Source of the DNA: Elusimicrobia bacterium RIFOXYA2_FULL_47_53
GTDB lineage: Bacteria > Elusimicrobiota > Endomicrobiia > Endomicrobiales > XYA2-FULL-47-53
DNA length: 64,000 bases
NCBI GenBank assembly: GCA_001800315.1
Contig: MGVE01000009.1
Location: 1-64,000 of the forward strand
Reading direction: 5' to 3'
The position numbers were made by a program, and so were the translations under genes. This document shows, piece after piece, positions 1 through 8,840 of this stretch (position 1 is the first letter of the stretch; each line of letters starts with the position of its first letter). The notes under the pieces were generated by a model that worked only from the letters and a program-made list of their open reading frames with translations, ran no database searches and was not told where the DNA came from.

Positions 1-160
1 TCTTTGCGCGCCCAAAGAAAGTTAAAATCAGGTACTGGGAATGACACAACAGAGATCCTTCTCTCCCTTCGGGAGATCAGGATGACGGCCTGGCTTATGA
101 CTTTAACTCTTTAAATACAGTTTTTAGAACTATGCTGTCCGTATGGGAAAAATGACCCTC
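1..160. repeat. Dispersed repeat fragments at the window edge
   Basis: No gene is visible here. Bases 1-37 match the end of repeat family D (full copies at 17034-17214 and 37323-37504), including the CAAAGAAAGTTAAAATCAGG segment, so an element probably continues beyond the left edge. Bases 40-110 carry the GGGAATGAC and CTTCGGGAGATCAGGATGAC modules seen in several other gaps of this window. Confidence 0.6.
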
Positions 161-1735
161 TTACAGTGAATATTTTTTCTTGAGTTCATTGACCTGCTCA
201 ATAAAGAAATCTCCGAGCTTGTCGGAGCTGATCGCCCCGCCGTCAAGCGTATGCGCCGGCGGCCTGTTAATATGCGCTTTTATAATAACATAATTTACGA
301 CAGCCGCCAGTGAAACTATAAGGACTGAGGCGGCTATGTAGCGGCGCCTCTCAATAAGTTTTTTAAATCCCGAAAACAGCCAGAACGCCAGGAGCGAAAA
401 CACGGACAGAAGGAAAAACGCGCCGCCGTCTATCCTGTCGCGCGAGACGGTTTTTGAAACAAAAGCCGAAATATTTGAAAAAATGCGCGACTGGCCGGCA
501 ACTATGTCTTTGGCGGAAACAAACCCCAGAAGATCAAGGCCGTTGTAATAGGCAAAAAACAGGCCCAGGGTCCAGGCGGCGCAAAACGCCGCGGCGCACC
601 AGAGAGCCGCTTTTACTTTCGGCCTGCCCTCGCCGGAGGCTAAAAGCTCTGCTATACCCAGCGCCGCAACGGGCAGAAGGCTTGTCATCTGGCGCAACCC
701 GAAGGAATATCCCTCCCAAAAAGCGACGCAGGAGGCGTTTATCAAAATCTGGGAAACAAATACAACCAGAAGTGGCACGAATATCACGGCTTTTTTTCCT
801 GCCCCCAGCAGCAGGCCGGCGAACGAGGCAAAAAACAGCGGAGTCCACAAAAGCATTCCGTGATAACTGGAAAACAATACTTTCCCTAAGGCAAAGTATT
901 CCAAAGAAAGGTTGAATTTCGCGGGCGCCGAGAAAAATGAGCCGTCAATAAACCGCCACAGAAAAAGCTGCGGCGAAATCCCCGCGATAAACGCCGCCAG
1001 CGCCACGGAAAGCAGAAGAAGCGACTTCCCCGCGCTTATCCTGCGCTCAAACACCCTGAACAGGATTTCAGCAGGCAGAACAAGCGCGAAAAGCGCCTCC
1101 TGCGGCCTTACCATGGCCAGCAGACCGCCTGATAATCCGAGCAGCAGGTAGCGCCTGAAATCCGCGTAGTTTTCAAGAGACGCGAGCCAGGCATAAATAT
1201 AAAGCGAAGAGGCGAAAGCCGTTATAGAGTGGGATGTTGAGGAAACCGCCGCGGAGTAAAACAGCATCGGCGTGCCCGCAAAAGCAAGAAGCGCTATCAG
1301 AACCGCGTTGTCTTTGTAGCGGAGGCGCTTAAGGGCTGAAACTATAAGCGTGAAGGCGCAGAAAGAATAAAACAGCGTGCCCATGTTCGTCCAGAACCAG
1401 AACCAGCCTGAGTAGGGCCCTGTTCCCTGCGGCATGAATATCCTGCCCGCGTAATAGAAAGGAAGCCAGAAAAATGCCGAACCGAAAGACCAGATATTGC
1501 TTATGTAACCCTGGGAAGTGACAGCGGGCGGCACGGGTATCCGCATATTAGTAAATTCGTTATAAAAATCAATATCGCCGTCAAACACCAGCGAAGGCAG
1601 GTAAGAAAAATACCCCTGCCCGTCCGGGAAAAGGTAATACGGATTTAAAAAAATATAGGCCAGCGCCAGAAAAATCGCGGCCGCCAGCAGGCTATTGAAT
1701 CCGACGGGTGATACTTCTTTATTTTTCTTGGACAT
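161..1735 (-). CDS. Multi-pass membrane protein, GT-C glycosyltransferase-like
   Basis: This 524-residue protein is almost entirely hydrophobic, with about ten predicted membrane helices, the first at residues 14-32. The loop after helix 1 has Asp38 in a FPDGQGYF context, where GT-C (PMT/ArnT-like) glycosyltransferases carry their catalytic acidic residue. GT-C enzymes move sugars from polyprenyl-phosphate donors at the outer face of the inner membrane. The substrate cannot be read from the sequence. It starts 13 bases after the priA stop, so it is probably the last gene of the gmk-to-priA transcript. It could instead be an uncharacterised membrane protein with only a fold-level resemblance. 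Confidence 0.6.
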   Translation of the reverse strand: MSKKNKEVSPVGFNSLLAAAIFLALAYIFLNPYYLFPDGQGYFSYLPSLVFDGDIDFYNEFTNMRIPVPPAVTSQGYISNIWSFGSAFFWLPFYYAGRIFMPQGTGPYSGWFWFWTNMGTLFYSFCAFTLIVSALKRLRYKDNAVLIALLAFAGTPMLFYSAAVSSTSHSITAFASSLYIYAWLASLENYADFRRYLLLGLSGGLLAMVRPQEALFALVLPAEILFRVFERRISAGKSLLLLSVALAAFIAGISPQLFLWRFIDGSFFSAPAKFNLSLEYFALGKVLFSSYHGMLLWTPLFFASFAGLLLGAGKKAVIFVPLLVVFVSQILINASCVAFWEGYSFGLRQMTSLLPVAALGIAELLASGEGRPKVKAALWCAAAFCAAWTLGLFFAYYNGLDLLGFVSAKDIVAGQSRIFSNISAFVSKTVSRDRIDGGAFFLLSVFSLLAFWLFSGFKKLIERRRYIAASVLIVSLAAVVNYVIIKAHINRPPAHTLDGGAISSDKLGDFFIEQVNELKKKYSL

Positions 1736-1748
1736 AATTTGATAGCCG

Positions 1749-3731
1749 TCAAATAATTGAAAGCGGGTCTATGTCAATATTGACCAGAACCCCTGGCATA
1801 TTAAAGGAGCGGATCTTGTCCGCGGCAAAATATATTTCTTTGATTCCGCCCTTTAAGAGGAGCTGGTAACGGAATAAATTCCTGAGTTTTGAATGCGCCG
1901 CCTGAGACGGCCCGAGCAATTCAAGAGAAAGTTTGTTCTCCTTAATAATTTTTGAAAGCGCTTCCGCCGAAGCCGCGCAGCCCTCCATAACGCGCTTCTC
2001 GTTTCTGCCGCGAAAAATCATGTTGCAGAGCCTTGTGAAAGGCGGGTAATTTGTCTGCCTGCGGAACTCAAGCTCCTTCTCGTAGAATGAAGCGTAATCG
2101 TGTTTCTGGGCCGCGAGCAGAGCGTAATGCGAAGAATGCTTTGACTGAACAATAACCTCTCCGCCCAGATCGCTTCTTCCGGAACGGCCCGCCACCTGAG
2201 TGATAAGCTGAAAGGTCCTCTCGGGAGCGCGAAAATCCGGAAGGTAAAGCGCCGTGTCGGCATCCACTACACCCACAAGCGTTACCCTGGGAAAATCAAA
2301 TCCCTTGGCGACCATCTGTGTGCCGAGCAGTATGTCAAAATTCTCGTTTTTAAATTCACGGTAGGCAGTCTCGTAAACGCCTTTTTTTGAGGCGGTGTCC
2401 CGGTCCAGGCGGAATACCCGCCCCTGGGGGAAGAGCCTTTTTAATTCCATTTCCACTTTCTGCGTGCCGACGCCGAAAAGCGCGAGGTTGTTCTCCCCGC
2501 AGGAAGGGCATTTTCCCGGCCAGGCCTGAGAGTAGCCGCAATAGTGGCACTTGAGGCCTTCGGGCTCTCGGTGAAACACCAGAGATATGGCGCAGTGCGG
2601 GCACTGCCACACCTGCCCGCAGGAAGGGCAGATTATCCCGGGAGAAAAACCCCTGCGGTTTAAAAATATTATCGCCTGCTCGCGCCGGGCCAGCACTCTT
2701 GTCAGGGCTTCAATGAGCGGCTTTGACAAAATTTTTGAGGCCCTGCCCAAATGGCCCGACTCCACGATTCTTACGGGCGGAAGATTCCTTGAGTCCACTC
2801 TCTCCGAAAGCTCCAGCAGAGTGAACTCGCCTTTTTTTGCCTTCCAGTACGACTCCACGCTGGGGGTTGCGGAACCTAAAACCACGGCGGCTTTTTCTAT
2901 CGCGGCTCTCGCTATGGCGACATCGCGCGTCAGATAGGCGGGCCTGTTTTCCTGCTTGTAGGTGGACTCGTGCTCCTCGTCAATTATTATCAGTCCCGGA
3001 TTTTTAAACGGCGCGAATACGGCCGAGCGCGCCCCGAGCATGACGCTTATTTCACCGCGGCGCGCCGCGTCCCAGGTCCTGTACCTTTCTCCGGCGGAAA
3101 GCTGGCTGTGCCACACGCCGACCCTGCCGGGAAAACGGCCCTTTACTATCTTTATAAACTGGGGAGTGAGGGAAATTTCGGGCAGAAGGAAAATCGCGGG
3201 CCTGCCGCGCGAAAGCGAATCGCGTATGCAGTTAAGGTAAACTTCGGTCTTGCCGGAACTTGTGACTCCGTGGAGAAGAAAAGTCTCGTTTTTGCCCTGG
3301 CGCATGGCCTCATAAATCGGCATAACAGACTTTTCCTGCGCCTCGCTCAGCGTGTGGGCGTTGTCCGGCTCGGGAAGCGCCTCAGCGCCGGGCTTATTTT
3401 TGGGTATTCTTTTCGGAGCCCTGAGATTTCCGGGAATTATGGTAAATAGCGCCTCGCCGAGACTGGAGCAATAACTCTTTGAGATCCATTCTGCAAGCGA
3501 CAAAAGTTGGGGGGTTAGAATCGGTTCGCTGTCCAGGGAAGAAATGATATCTTTTACGGTTTCCACATCGGAAGTTTCCAGCAGTTTGAGAACGAACCCA
3601 ACGGACTTGCTTTTCCCGAAAGGAACGACAACCCTCATGCCGGGCGCGATGGTGCCGCGCAGGTTCTCCGGTATGGAGTAGTGGAAGGTTTTTTCAAGTG
3701 GCAGAGAGAGAGCGACTTCGCAATAAAGCAT
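1749..3731 (-). CDS. priA: Primosomal protein N' (replication restart helicase PriA)
   Basis: PriA recognises stalled forks and D-loops and reloads the replicative helicase. The 660-residue protein has the N-terminal DNA-binding domain (about 1-100), a Walker A motif GVTSSGKT at 155-162, the DEEH box at 251-254, and the helicase-embedded zinc-binding block with eight cysteines (368, 371, 377, 380, 395, 398, 408, 411). Length is slightly below the usual 700-730. It follows the UDG gene by nine bases, and its position downstream of gmk-rpoZ-coaBC is a widely conserved arrangement. Identification is secure. Confidence 0.96.
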   Translation of the reverse strand: MLYCEVALSLPLEKTFHYSIPENLRGTIAPGMRVVVPFGKSKSVGFVLKLLETSDVETVKDIISSLDSEPILTPQLLSLAEWISKSYCSSLGEALFTIIPGNLRAPKRIPKNKPGAEALPEPDNAHTLSEAQEKSVMPIYEAMRQGKNETFLLHGVTSSGKTEVYLNCIRDSLSRGRPAIFLLPEISLTPQFIKIVKGRFPGRVGVWHSQLSAGERYRTWDAARRGEISVMLGARSAVFAPFKNPGLIIIDEEHESTYKQENRPAYLTRDVAIARAAIEKAAVVLGSATPSVESYWKAKKGEFTLLELSERVDSRNLPPVRIVESGHLGRASKILSKPLIEALTRVLARREQAIIFLNRRGFSPGIICPSCGQVWQCPHCAISLVFHREPEGLKCHYCGYSQAWPGKCPSCGENNLALFGVGTQKVEMELKRLFPQGRVFRLDRDTASKKGVYETAYREFKNENFDILLGTQMVAKGFDFPRVTLVGVVDADTALYLPDFRAPERTFQLITQVAGRSGRSDLGGEVIVQSKHSSHYALLAAQKHDYASFYEKELEFRRQTNYPPFTRLCNMIFRGRNEKRVMEGCAASAEALSKIIKENKLSLELLGPSQAAHSKLRNLFRYQLLLKGGIKEIYFAADKIRSFNMPGVLVNIDIDPLSII

Positions 3732-3740
3732 ACAAACCGT

Positions 3741-4460
3741 TTATATACCCATTGAACGCTTGAGCATTTTCATGTCTTCCCAAACATCTTTCTTGTACAC
3801 CGGGTTGCGCAGAAGCGCGGCCGGATGAAAGGTCGGCAGAAGTTTGGCTCCGCGGTAATCGTAATAACGGCCGCGAAGCTTGCTTATGGTAATCTCCGTG
3901 GCAAGCAAAGCTTTGGCGGCGGAAGAGCCGAGCGCGCAGATAAACTCGGGCTTGATAATGTCTATTTGTTTTTCAAGATAACCGATGCACTCGGCGGCTT
4001 CTTCGGGCGTTGGCGGCCTGTCGTTGGCCCTTTTTTCAGGATCGCTGGGGTCTATCATGGGATGGCATTTCACCACATTGGCTATAAAAACATCTTCCCT
4101 TTTAAGGCCGATGGATTCAATAATTTTTGTAAGCAGTTGGCCGGCGCGCCCCACAAACGGCTCTCCCTTGTGGTCTTCGTCAAAACCCGGGCCTTCTCCC
4201 ACGAACATGAGCCGCGCTTTGGGATTACCCACGCCGAAAACAAAATTCAGGCGGGATTTTCCAAGGGGGCACTTGCGGCAACCGGAAATCTGTTTTTTGT
4301 ATTCTTCAAGCGTCGGGAGCTTGCCGCCGGGCGCGGCCGCTTTGACGGTTTTGACCGCCGTTGCAGGCAGTATTATTTCCTCTTCGCCAAAAGCCAGATA
4401 TTCCGCGAGGCAGCCTTTCGCGAGTTTAAGAAGCTGAGAGTATTGCGAGCGATTCATCAA
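3741..4460 (-). CDS. Family 4 uracil-DNA glycosylase
   Basis: This enzyme removes uracil from DNA to start base excision repair. The 239-residue protein has the family 4 hallmarks: four cysteines placed for a [4Fe-4S] cluster (61, 64, 132, 158), the GEGPGFDED motif near 88-96 and the HPAALLRNP motif near 212. The first 50 residues are an extra poorly conserved arm; some homologues called phage SPO1 polymerase-related proteins have the same arm. The start overlaps the end of coaB by 35 bases, so a later Met is possible. Endonuclease IV at 52056, which acts later in the same pathway, is in the window but not linked. Confidence 0.93.
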   Translation of the reverse strand: MMNRSQYSQLLKLAKGCLAEYLAFGEEEIILPATAVKTVKAAAPGGKLPTLEEYKKQISGCRKCPLGKSRLNFVFGVGNPKARLMFVGEGPGFDEDHKGEPFVGRAGQLLTKIIESIGLKREDVFIANVVKCHPMIDPSDPEKRANDRPPTPEEAAECIGYLEKQIDIIKPEFICALGSSAAKALLATEITISKLRGRYYDYRGAKLLPTFHPAALLRNPVYKKDVWEDMKMLKRSMGI

Positions 4461-5058
4461 TTATCCTTTTAGCGAGAATTTCTTTGCTCGCGGTTTTTGA
4501 GTCTGTTATTTTTCCTTTTTTATCAATAAGCCAGGCCCGTGTTTTCCGCGCGGCGATTGAAGAAGGATAGTTGGCCACCACAAGATCCATGTTTTTTGCC
4601 TTCAGTTTTTTCGCCGCCCGCTCCAGAAGATTCTCCGATTCAAGGCAGAAACCGACCAGCGCCCTGCCGCCCTTTACGCATCCGGCGTATCCGGCGATAT
4701 CGGGATTTTTTACAAGCTTAAGTTTAAGCTCTCCGGAATCTTTCTTGAATTTGCGGCGAAGCATCCTCTCGGGCCTGAAATCTGAAACCGCCGCGGCCGC
4801 GATTATTACATCGGCCTTGCTGATATTGCTTTTGACAAGGGTAAACATATCGCGGGCAGAAACGGCCTTAAGAAGCTTAACCCCTTTGGGAGCGGCAAGG
4901 CTTACAGGCCCGCTTACAAGAATAACTTTGTGCCCTCGTTTACCGGCCTCTCCGGCCAGAAGATACCCCATTAATCCCGACGAGGCGTTGGACAAATACC
5001 TGACGGGGTCAATATATTCTCTTGTGGGGCCCGCGGTAATCAAAAATGTTTTTTTCAT
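4426..5058 (-). CDS. coaB: Phosphopantothenate-cysteine ligase, stand-alone CoaB domain
   Basis: CoaB couples cysteine to 4'-phosphopantothenate using a nucleotide triphosphate, a middle step of coenzyme A synthesis. The 210-residue protein is only the synthetase half of the usual bifunctional Coa[20 protein letters not shown] and the ASSGLMG loop at the start, then SDFRP and the LKLVKNPDI lysine segment. The decarboxylase half is a separate gene at 7957-8526, about 2.9 kb upstream in the same direction. LemA ends directly before its start. Splitting is known in some bacteria, but here LemA-type genes occupy the gap. Confidence 0.93.
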   Translation of the reverse strand: MKKTFLITAGPTREYIDPVRYLSNASSGLMGYLLAGEAGKRGHKVILVSGPVSLAAPKGVKLLKAVSARDMFTLVKSNISKADVIIAAAAVSDFRPERMLRRKFKKDSGELKLKLVKNPDIAGYAGCVKGGRALVGFCLESENLLERAAKKLKAKNMDLVVANYPSSIAARKTRAWLIDKKGKITDSKTASKEILAKRIIDESLAILSAS

Positions 5059-5625
5059 TTAGAAAGCGACTTTCGGAACTTCCCTGGCTGCTTCCTCGGC
5101 TTTAAAATAGGAATCCTTTTTCTCAAAACCGGCGTAAGAAGCCACGATGTTGCTCGGGAAACGCTTTACCAGCACATTGTATTCCTTGACAGTTTCGTTG
5201 TATCTCTGCCTCGCCACGGCGACCCGGTTCTCGGTTCCGGCGAGCTCATCCTGCAGCCTCGCGAAATTCTCGCTGGCGCGCAGCTGAGGATACTGCTCCG
5301 CTATCATGAGCAGGCGCGATATGGCTCCGTCCATTTCCTGATTGGCCTTTATTTTTTCGTTTATGGTTTTCGCGGAACCGATTTTGGTTCTGGCGTTAGC
5401 CACAAATTCAAAAAGCTCTTTTTCATGTTTGGCGTAACCCTTTACCGTGTTAACAAGGTTGGGGATTAAATCATTTCTTCTCTGAAGCTGATTGTCTATC
5501 TGAGACCATTCCGTGGTGACGCTCTCGTTTAGGCTCACCAGCTTGTTGTACATTCCAATAAGGCCTACCGCAACAATAAGACAGAAGACGACTATAATGC
5601 CTAAAGCAGCTAATACTTTTTTCAT
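5059..5625 (-). CDS. lemA: LemA family membrane-anchored protein
   Basis: The 188-residue protein has one N-terminal membrane helix (residues 4-24) followed by an extended helical domain with the family signature around QLQRRNDLIPNLVNTVKGY and the later RYNETVKEYN and FPSNIVA segments. The bulk should lie outside the inner membrane. The LemA function is not settled; the family is usually encoded beside TPM-domain proteins, and a TPM gene is present at 7209-7934, separated by a nucleotidyltransferase-like gene and a repeat-filled gap. Its stop abuts the coaB start, so the two are co-transcribed. Confidence 0.92.
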   Translation of the reverse strand: MKKVLAALGIIVVFCLIVAVGLIGMYNKLVSLNESVTTEWSQIDNQLQRRNDLIPNLVNTVKGYAKHEKELFEFVANARTKIGSAKTINEKIKANQEMDGAISRLLMIAEQYPQLRASENFARLQDELAGTENRVAVARQRYNETVKEYNVLVKRFPSNIVASYAGFEKKDSYFKAEEAAREVPKVAF

Positions 5626-5651
5626 TTTTCCTCCGAGTAACTTCGCTTTTA

Positions 5652-6356
5652 TTATTTTATCTCATCAACAGCTTTAATAACTTTCTCAATCTGAGACATA
5701 TACTGTCCCATCAGCGCCCCGGCTTCCGAGGCCCCTTTTACCGCTGCTCCGTTTCTCAGCCTGATTATCTCTTCAAATATTGCGGCATCAATTCCGGTGC
5801 GGGCTGATAAAACTTTAAAGGAATCATATTTTTTCTCCGGCGCCTTCTCGCCGAAAAGCGTAACTACATGCCGAAACAGCACGGCAACAGAAGAAACTGT
5901 ATCAGCCATAATACCGCACAGAATTCCGGGTTTGCCTGCCGACATTATATACGACTGCCTCAGCTTTAAAAGTTTGCCTCTTAGCTCGTATTCGCACTCG
6001 TGGCGAAGATGCGTATTTTCCACTTTAAGCCCTGCCGCGACATCACTGCCGTGCAGGACCTTGTGCTTCTCTTTTATATCATTAAATTCTATCGGAAAAA
6101 CATCGCAGGCGCCGCGCAGTTCGCCGGCAGTAAAAAACATGGGCGGGCGGTTGCCCAAAGCTGTCCATTTCAGCGTATCAGAATGGAGCTTTTCCATCAG
6201 CTCCGGTCTGGCGGAACCAAGCACAACCAGAAGATTATGGTCGGAACCTTTCAGTTCCTCGCCGAAGGCCTTGGAGCCGTACAAAATGACGGATTCAAGT
6301 TCACCGCCCAGATTCTTTTTCAAGGCATCTAAATAATCATTCAATCCGTATGCCAT
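5652..6356 (-). CDS. Nucleotidyltransferase-fold protein with altered catalytic motif
   Basis: The N-terminal third (residues 10-60) has the Pol-beta-type nucleotidyltransferase signature: LYGSKAFGEE followed by GSDHNLLVVL. In active enzymes the second element is D-x-D; here it reads D-H-N, so one metal-binding acid is replaced. The remaining 150 residues are mainly helical, as in substrate-binding helical domains. Placement between lemA and the TPM gene, 26 bases from lemA, suggests it belongs to that set. It may be a nucleotide-binding regulator without transferase activity, or the Asn may still allow metal binding. The substrate is unknown. Confidence 0.65.
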   Translation of the reverse strand: MAYGLNDYLDALKKNLGGELESVILYGSKAFGEELKGSDHNLLVVLGSARPELMEKLHSDTLKWTALGNRPPMFFTAGELRGACDVFPIEFNDIKEKHKVLHGSDVAAGLKVENTHLRHECEYELRGKLLKLRQSYIMSAGKPGILCGIMADTVSSVAVLFRHVVTLFGEKAPEKKYDSFKVLSARTGIDAAIFEEIIRLRNGAAVKGASEAGALMGQYMSQIEKVIKAVDEIK

Positions 6357-6399
6357 ACAATTTCCTTTTTGACTAAAATTATCCGTCGCTGTTAAATTC

Positions 6400-6877
6400 T
6401 TTTGGTATTACGCCCGAAACCTTATTCTGGATTCCTGCTGGAGCAGGAATGACTACATTTTTTACAACGAGATTCTTCGCCCGCCACGGCGGACTCAGAA
6501 CGACGGCGTTTTGCAAAACGCAGAGCAAGCTCTGCAACTACAAAGACTTTTATTCTGGATCCCCGACAGAACATTTCGGGGATGACAGACTTGATGGATT
6601 CCAGACAGAACATTTTAAGTAATAAGTTTTAAGTTGTAAGCTTTAAGTGAACGACGGACTTCTTTGTGTCGTCATACCAGCGGAAGCTGGTATCCAGATG
6701 TTTTTCTGGATTCCTGCGTGTGCTCACATCTCGCACCCGTTGCAAGCTTGTGCGGCTTATTCGCCGCACTGCAACTGCAGGAATGACAGCGCTTTATGGA
6801 ACGCGCAGCTGCTTTCTTCGCAGAGCAAGCTCTGCAACTACAAAGACTTTTATTCTGGATCCCCGATAGAACATTCC
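6400..6877. repeat. Mosaic of dispersed palindromic repeats
   Basis: This gap has no convincing gene. It contains GTCAT...ATCCA palindromes at 6428-6453, 6556-6586 and 6671-6697. A segment of about 60 bases at 6452-6511 reappears nearly unchanged at 16430-16489. A direct duplication is also visible: 6519-6580 and 6817-6880 share about 60 bases including GCAGAGCAAGCTCTGC. The AAGTGAACGAC segment near 6650 is the uninterrupted form of the site that an element A copy occupies at 57598. Confidence 0.8.
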
Positions 6878-7205
6878 GGAGCCGCCAGCAAGTCTATGGC
6901 GGCGTCCTTGCAAAACAAAAGTTCCTGAGCCATCATGACTACCCCACCCAGCGAAGGAATTCTGTTTGCGCAAGGCCTTGAGGGTCCGACTTACGCTTCA
7001 AGGAGGACCCTCACGGAGCCGCCAGCAAGTCTATGGCGGCGTCCTTGCAAAACAGAAGTTCCTGAGCCATCATGACTATCCCACCTAGCGAAGGAATTTT
7101 GTTTGCGCAAGGCCTTGAGGGTCCGACTTACGCTTCAGGGAGGACCCTCACGGAGCCGCCAGCAAGTCTATGGCGGCGTCCTTGCAAAACAGAAGTTCCT
7201 GAGCC
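6878..7205. repeat. Tandem direct repeat, 137-base unit, about 2.4 copies
   Basis: Units begin at 6881, 7018 and 7155, exactly 137 bases apart, with only a few differences; the third copy stops after 51 bases, next to the stop of the TPM gene. Each unit contains two hairpins: GCCGCCA/TGGCGGC with a nine-base loop, and GAGGGTCC/GGACCCTC with a loop of about 16 bases. It has no spacer-repeat pattern and no evident coding content. Confidence 0.9.
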
Positions 7206-7208
7206 CCG

Positions 7209-7934
7209 CTACCAGCCGCGCGAAGCCCCGCCGCCACCCGACATCCCGCCGCCGAAACCGCCGAAGCCGCCTCCAAAACCGCCTCCCCCGATATAGGGGC
7301 CGCGGTACCCGGGATAATAGCGGCCTGTTCTTCCGTATTTTCTTCTTCTTAAACCGTTAACAATGGAAATAACTATTATAAACAAAACCAGAATGCCGAA
7401 GGCCGCGTTCTGAGAAGGTTTCCTGCGCGGGGCCGCAGGCTTGACGGAAAGCTCAACATTGGCGTCAGCCGCAATGATAGATGCCACCGCGAGCGACGAC
7501 TGCAGAAAACCTTCGCCGAAATTCCCCTGCCTGAAATAAGGCAGCATATAGGAGTCAAGAATGCTTCCGGCCTTGCCGTCGGGAATAATACCTTCAAGCC
7601 CGTAGCCAACCTCTATTCTGGCCGTTTTGTCTTTTACCGCGGCTATAATCAGAATGCCGTTATTTTTATCCTTTTTTCCTATGCCCCACTTGCTGAAAAG
7701 CTGTTCCGACAATTCCTCAATAGATCCGTTTTCAAGGCTCTCCACGGTAACAACGGCGATCTCCGCGGAAGTTTTGCGCTCCAGTTCAACGGCCGCGGCC
7801 TCTATCCTGCTCCTGTAATCGCTGTTAATAACGCCGGCGAAATCACTGACATGCCCGGAAGGGCGCGGGTAATCTTTGGCTAATAACAGCGCGGAGTTTA
7901 AAAGCAATAATAACGGCAAAACAATTTTACGCAT
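7209..7934 (-). CDS. TPM-domain secreted/membrane protein
   Basis: The 241-residue protein has a signal peptide (about 1-19), a TPM domain (about 28-150, starting at VSDFAGVIN and including AVVTVESLENGS and the RIEVGYGLEGIIPD region), one membrane helix near 182-200 and a glycine-rich tail ending in SGGGGASRGW. TPM proteins of this layout sit at the membrane with the domain outside; roles in phosphatase activity or in photosystem and respiratory complex assembly have been described for relatives. It lies between coaC and the repeat block, with lemA further along the same strand, matching the frequent LemA-TPM pairing. Confidence 0.88.
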   Translation of the reverse strand: MRKIVLPLLLLLNSALLLAKDYPRPSGHVSDFAGVINSDYRSRIEAAAVELERKTSAEIAVVTVESLENGSIEELSEQLFSKWGIGKKDKNNGILIIAAVKDKTARIEVGYGLEGIIPDGKAGSILDSYMLPYFRQGNFGEGFLQSSLAVASIIAADANVELSVKPAAPRRKPSQNAAFGILVLFIIVISIVNGLRRRKYGRTGRYYPGYRGPYIGGGGFGGGFGGFGGGMSGGGGASRGW

Positions 7935-7956
7935 GTATTTCCTGTGTTGAATTGGG

Positions 7957-8526
7957 TTATTTTGAAAGGATTGTATCGGCCGTGCGCAGGATGTTATTTA
8001 AGTCGGTGAGCCGGCCGGAACCGATAACACCGCAGGCAAGCTCTCCCTTATCCGGGCCGGCAAAATACATTCCATACTCCTTAAGGAGCGCGATGTTTCT
8101 TTTCGTGGCCGGATTTTTCCACATACCGTCGTTCATGGCCGGACAGATAAGCACTTTTTTATCAAATGCCAGCACCACGCTTGAAAGCAGGTCCTGGGCT
8201 CTTCCGCACGCAAGCCGCGCTATCGCGTCGGCGCTGGCGGGAGCGATTATTATCATATCCGCCCAGTCTGAAAGGGATATGTGGTCCATCTCCCAGTCCG
8301 ATGAATCAAACATATCCTGATATACTTTATTAGCCGAGACCGTCTGAAGCGTAAGCGGCGTGACAAAACGGGCCCCGTTTACGGTAAGCAGGCATTTTAC
8401 CGACGCACCGCGCGCGCGCAAAAGCCTCACAAGCTCCGGAGCCTTGTAGGCCGCTATGGAACCGCTTATGCCCAGCAGTATTTTCCTGCCGGACAACGGC
8501 TCAGCCTTTTTTCTTTGGTTTTTCAT
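7957..8526 (-). CDS. coaC: Phosphopantothenoylcysteine decarboxylase, stand-alone CoaC
   Basis: CoaC is an FMN flavoprotein that decarboxylates 4'-phosphopantothenoylcysteine to 4'-phosphopantetheine. The 189-residue protein shows GISGSIAAYKAPEL, the catalytic His in MDHISLSDWAD, the APASADAIAR segment (APASANT- in most relatives), PAMNDGMW, and the substrate-clamp cysteine in ELACGVIGSGRL. It lacks the CoaB half found fused in most bacteria; that half is at 4426-5058. The start overlaps rpoZ by 26 bases, consistent with the conserved gmk-rpoZ-coaBC order. Confidence 0.93.
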   Translation of the reverse strand: MKNQRKKAEPLSGRKILLGISGSIAAYKAPELVRLLRARGASVKCLLTVNGARFVTPLTLQTVSANKVYQDMFDSSDWEMDHISLSDWADMIIIAPASADAIARLACGRAQDLLSSVVLAFDKKVLICPAMNDGMWKNPATKRNIALLKEYGMYFAGPDKGELACGVIGSGRLTDLNNILRTADTILSK

Positions 8527-8803
8527 CTTTCTCTTCTTTCACGGTCTTTTCTTCGCCCTCTTCTTCTTTCTCGGGCGCGGACTTCGCGGCCTTGGCGGTG
8601 GCTTTATTTATCTCGTCCTCGGTGACAACTCCCGAGGTAACATCATCCATGGCTTTTTTAATAAGCTCGGAATTGCTCAGATTTTTTCCTTCATCGGACC
8701 TTTTGAGAAGAATGGACCAGTCCCTAATAACCTTTATCAGATGGAACCTTCCTTCTTTGAAATCAAGCATCATCTTTTTGCCAGGTTTCTTCGTTTCGCT
8801 CAC
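8501..8803 (-). CDS. rpoZ: RNA polymerase omega subunit (divergent)
   Basis: A 100-residue protein between gmk and coaC. The segment GRFHLIKVIRDWSILLKR followed by SELIKKAMDDVTSGVVT resembles the omega core that contacts beta-prime, and the C-terminal 30 residues are a charged Lys/Glu tail. Position is the main support, because rpoZ typically sits exactly here; sequence similarity alone is modest. If it is not omega, it is a small charged protein of unknown role. Confidence 0.72.
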   Translation of the reverse strand: MSETKKPGKKMMLDFKEGRFHLIKVIRDWSILLKRSDEGKNLSNSELIKKAMDDVTSGVVTEDEINKATAKAAKSAPEKEEEGEEKTVKEEKDEKPKKKG

Positions 8804-8840
8804 TTGTGCTTCCTCCTTGATTCCGGCCAGCGGAATAATT

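Noticed and set aside
454-915. Plus-strand open frame opposite the GT-C-like gene, and many similar frames elsewhere
   Set aside because: They lie fully inside well-supported minus-strand genes, have Arg/Pro/Ser-rich compositions typical of antisense frames, and show no domains.
6878-7205. Possible CRISPR array
   Set aside because: The units are 137 bases and directly joined, with no short repeats alternating with unique spacers and no cas genes nearby.
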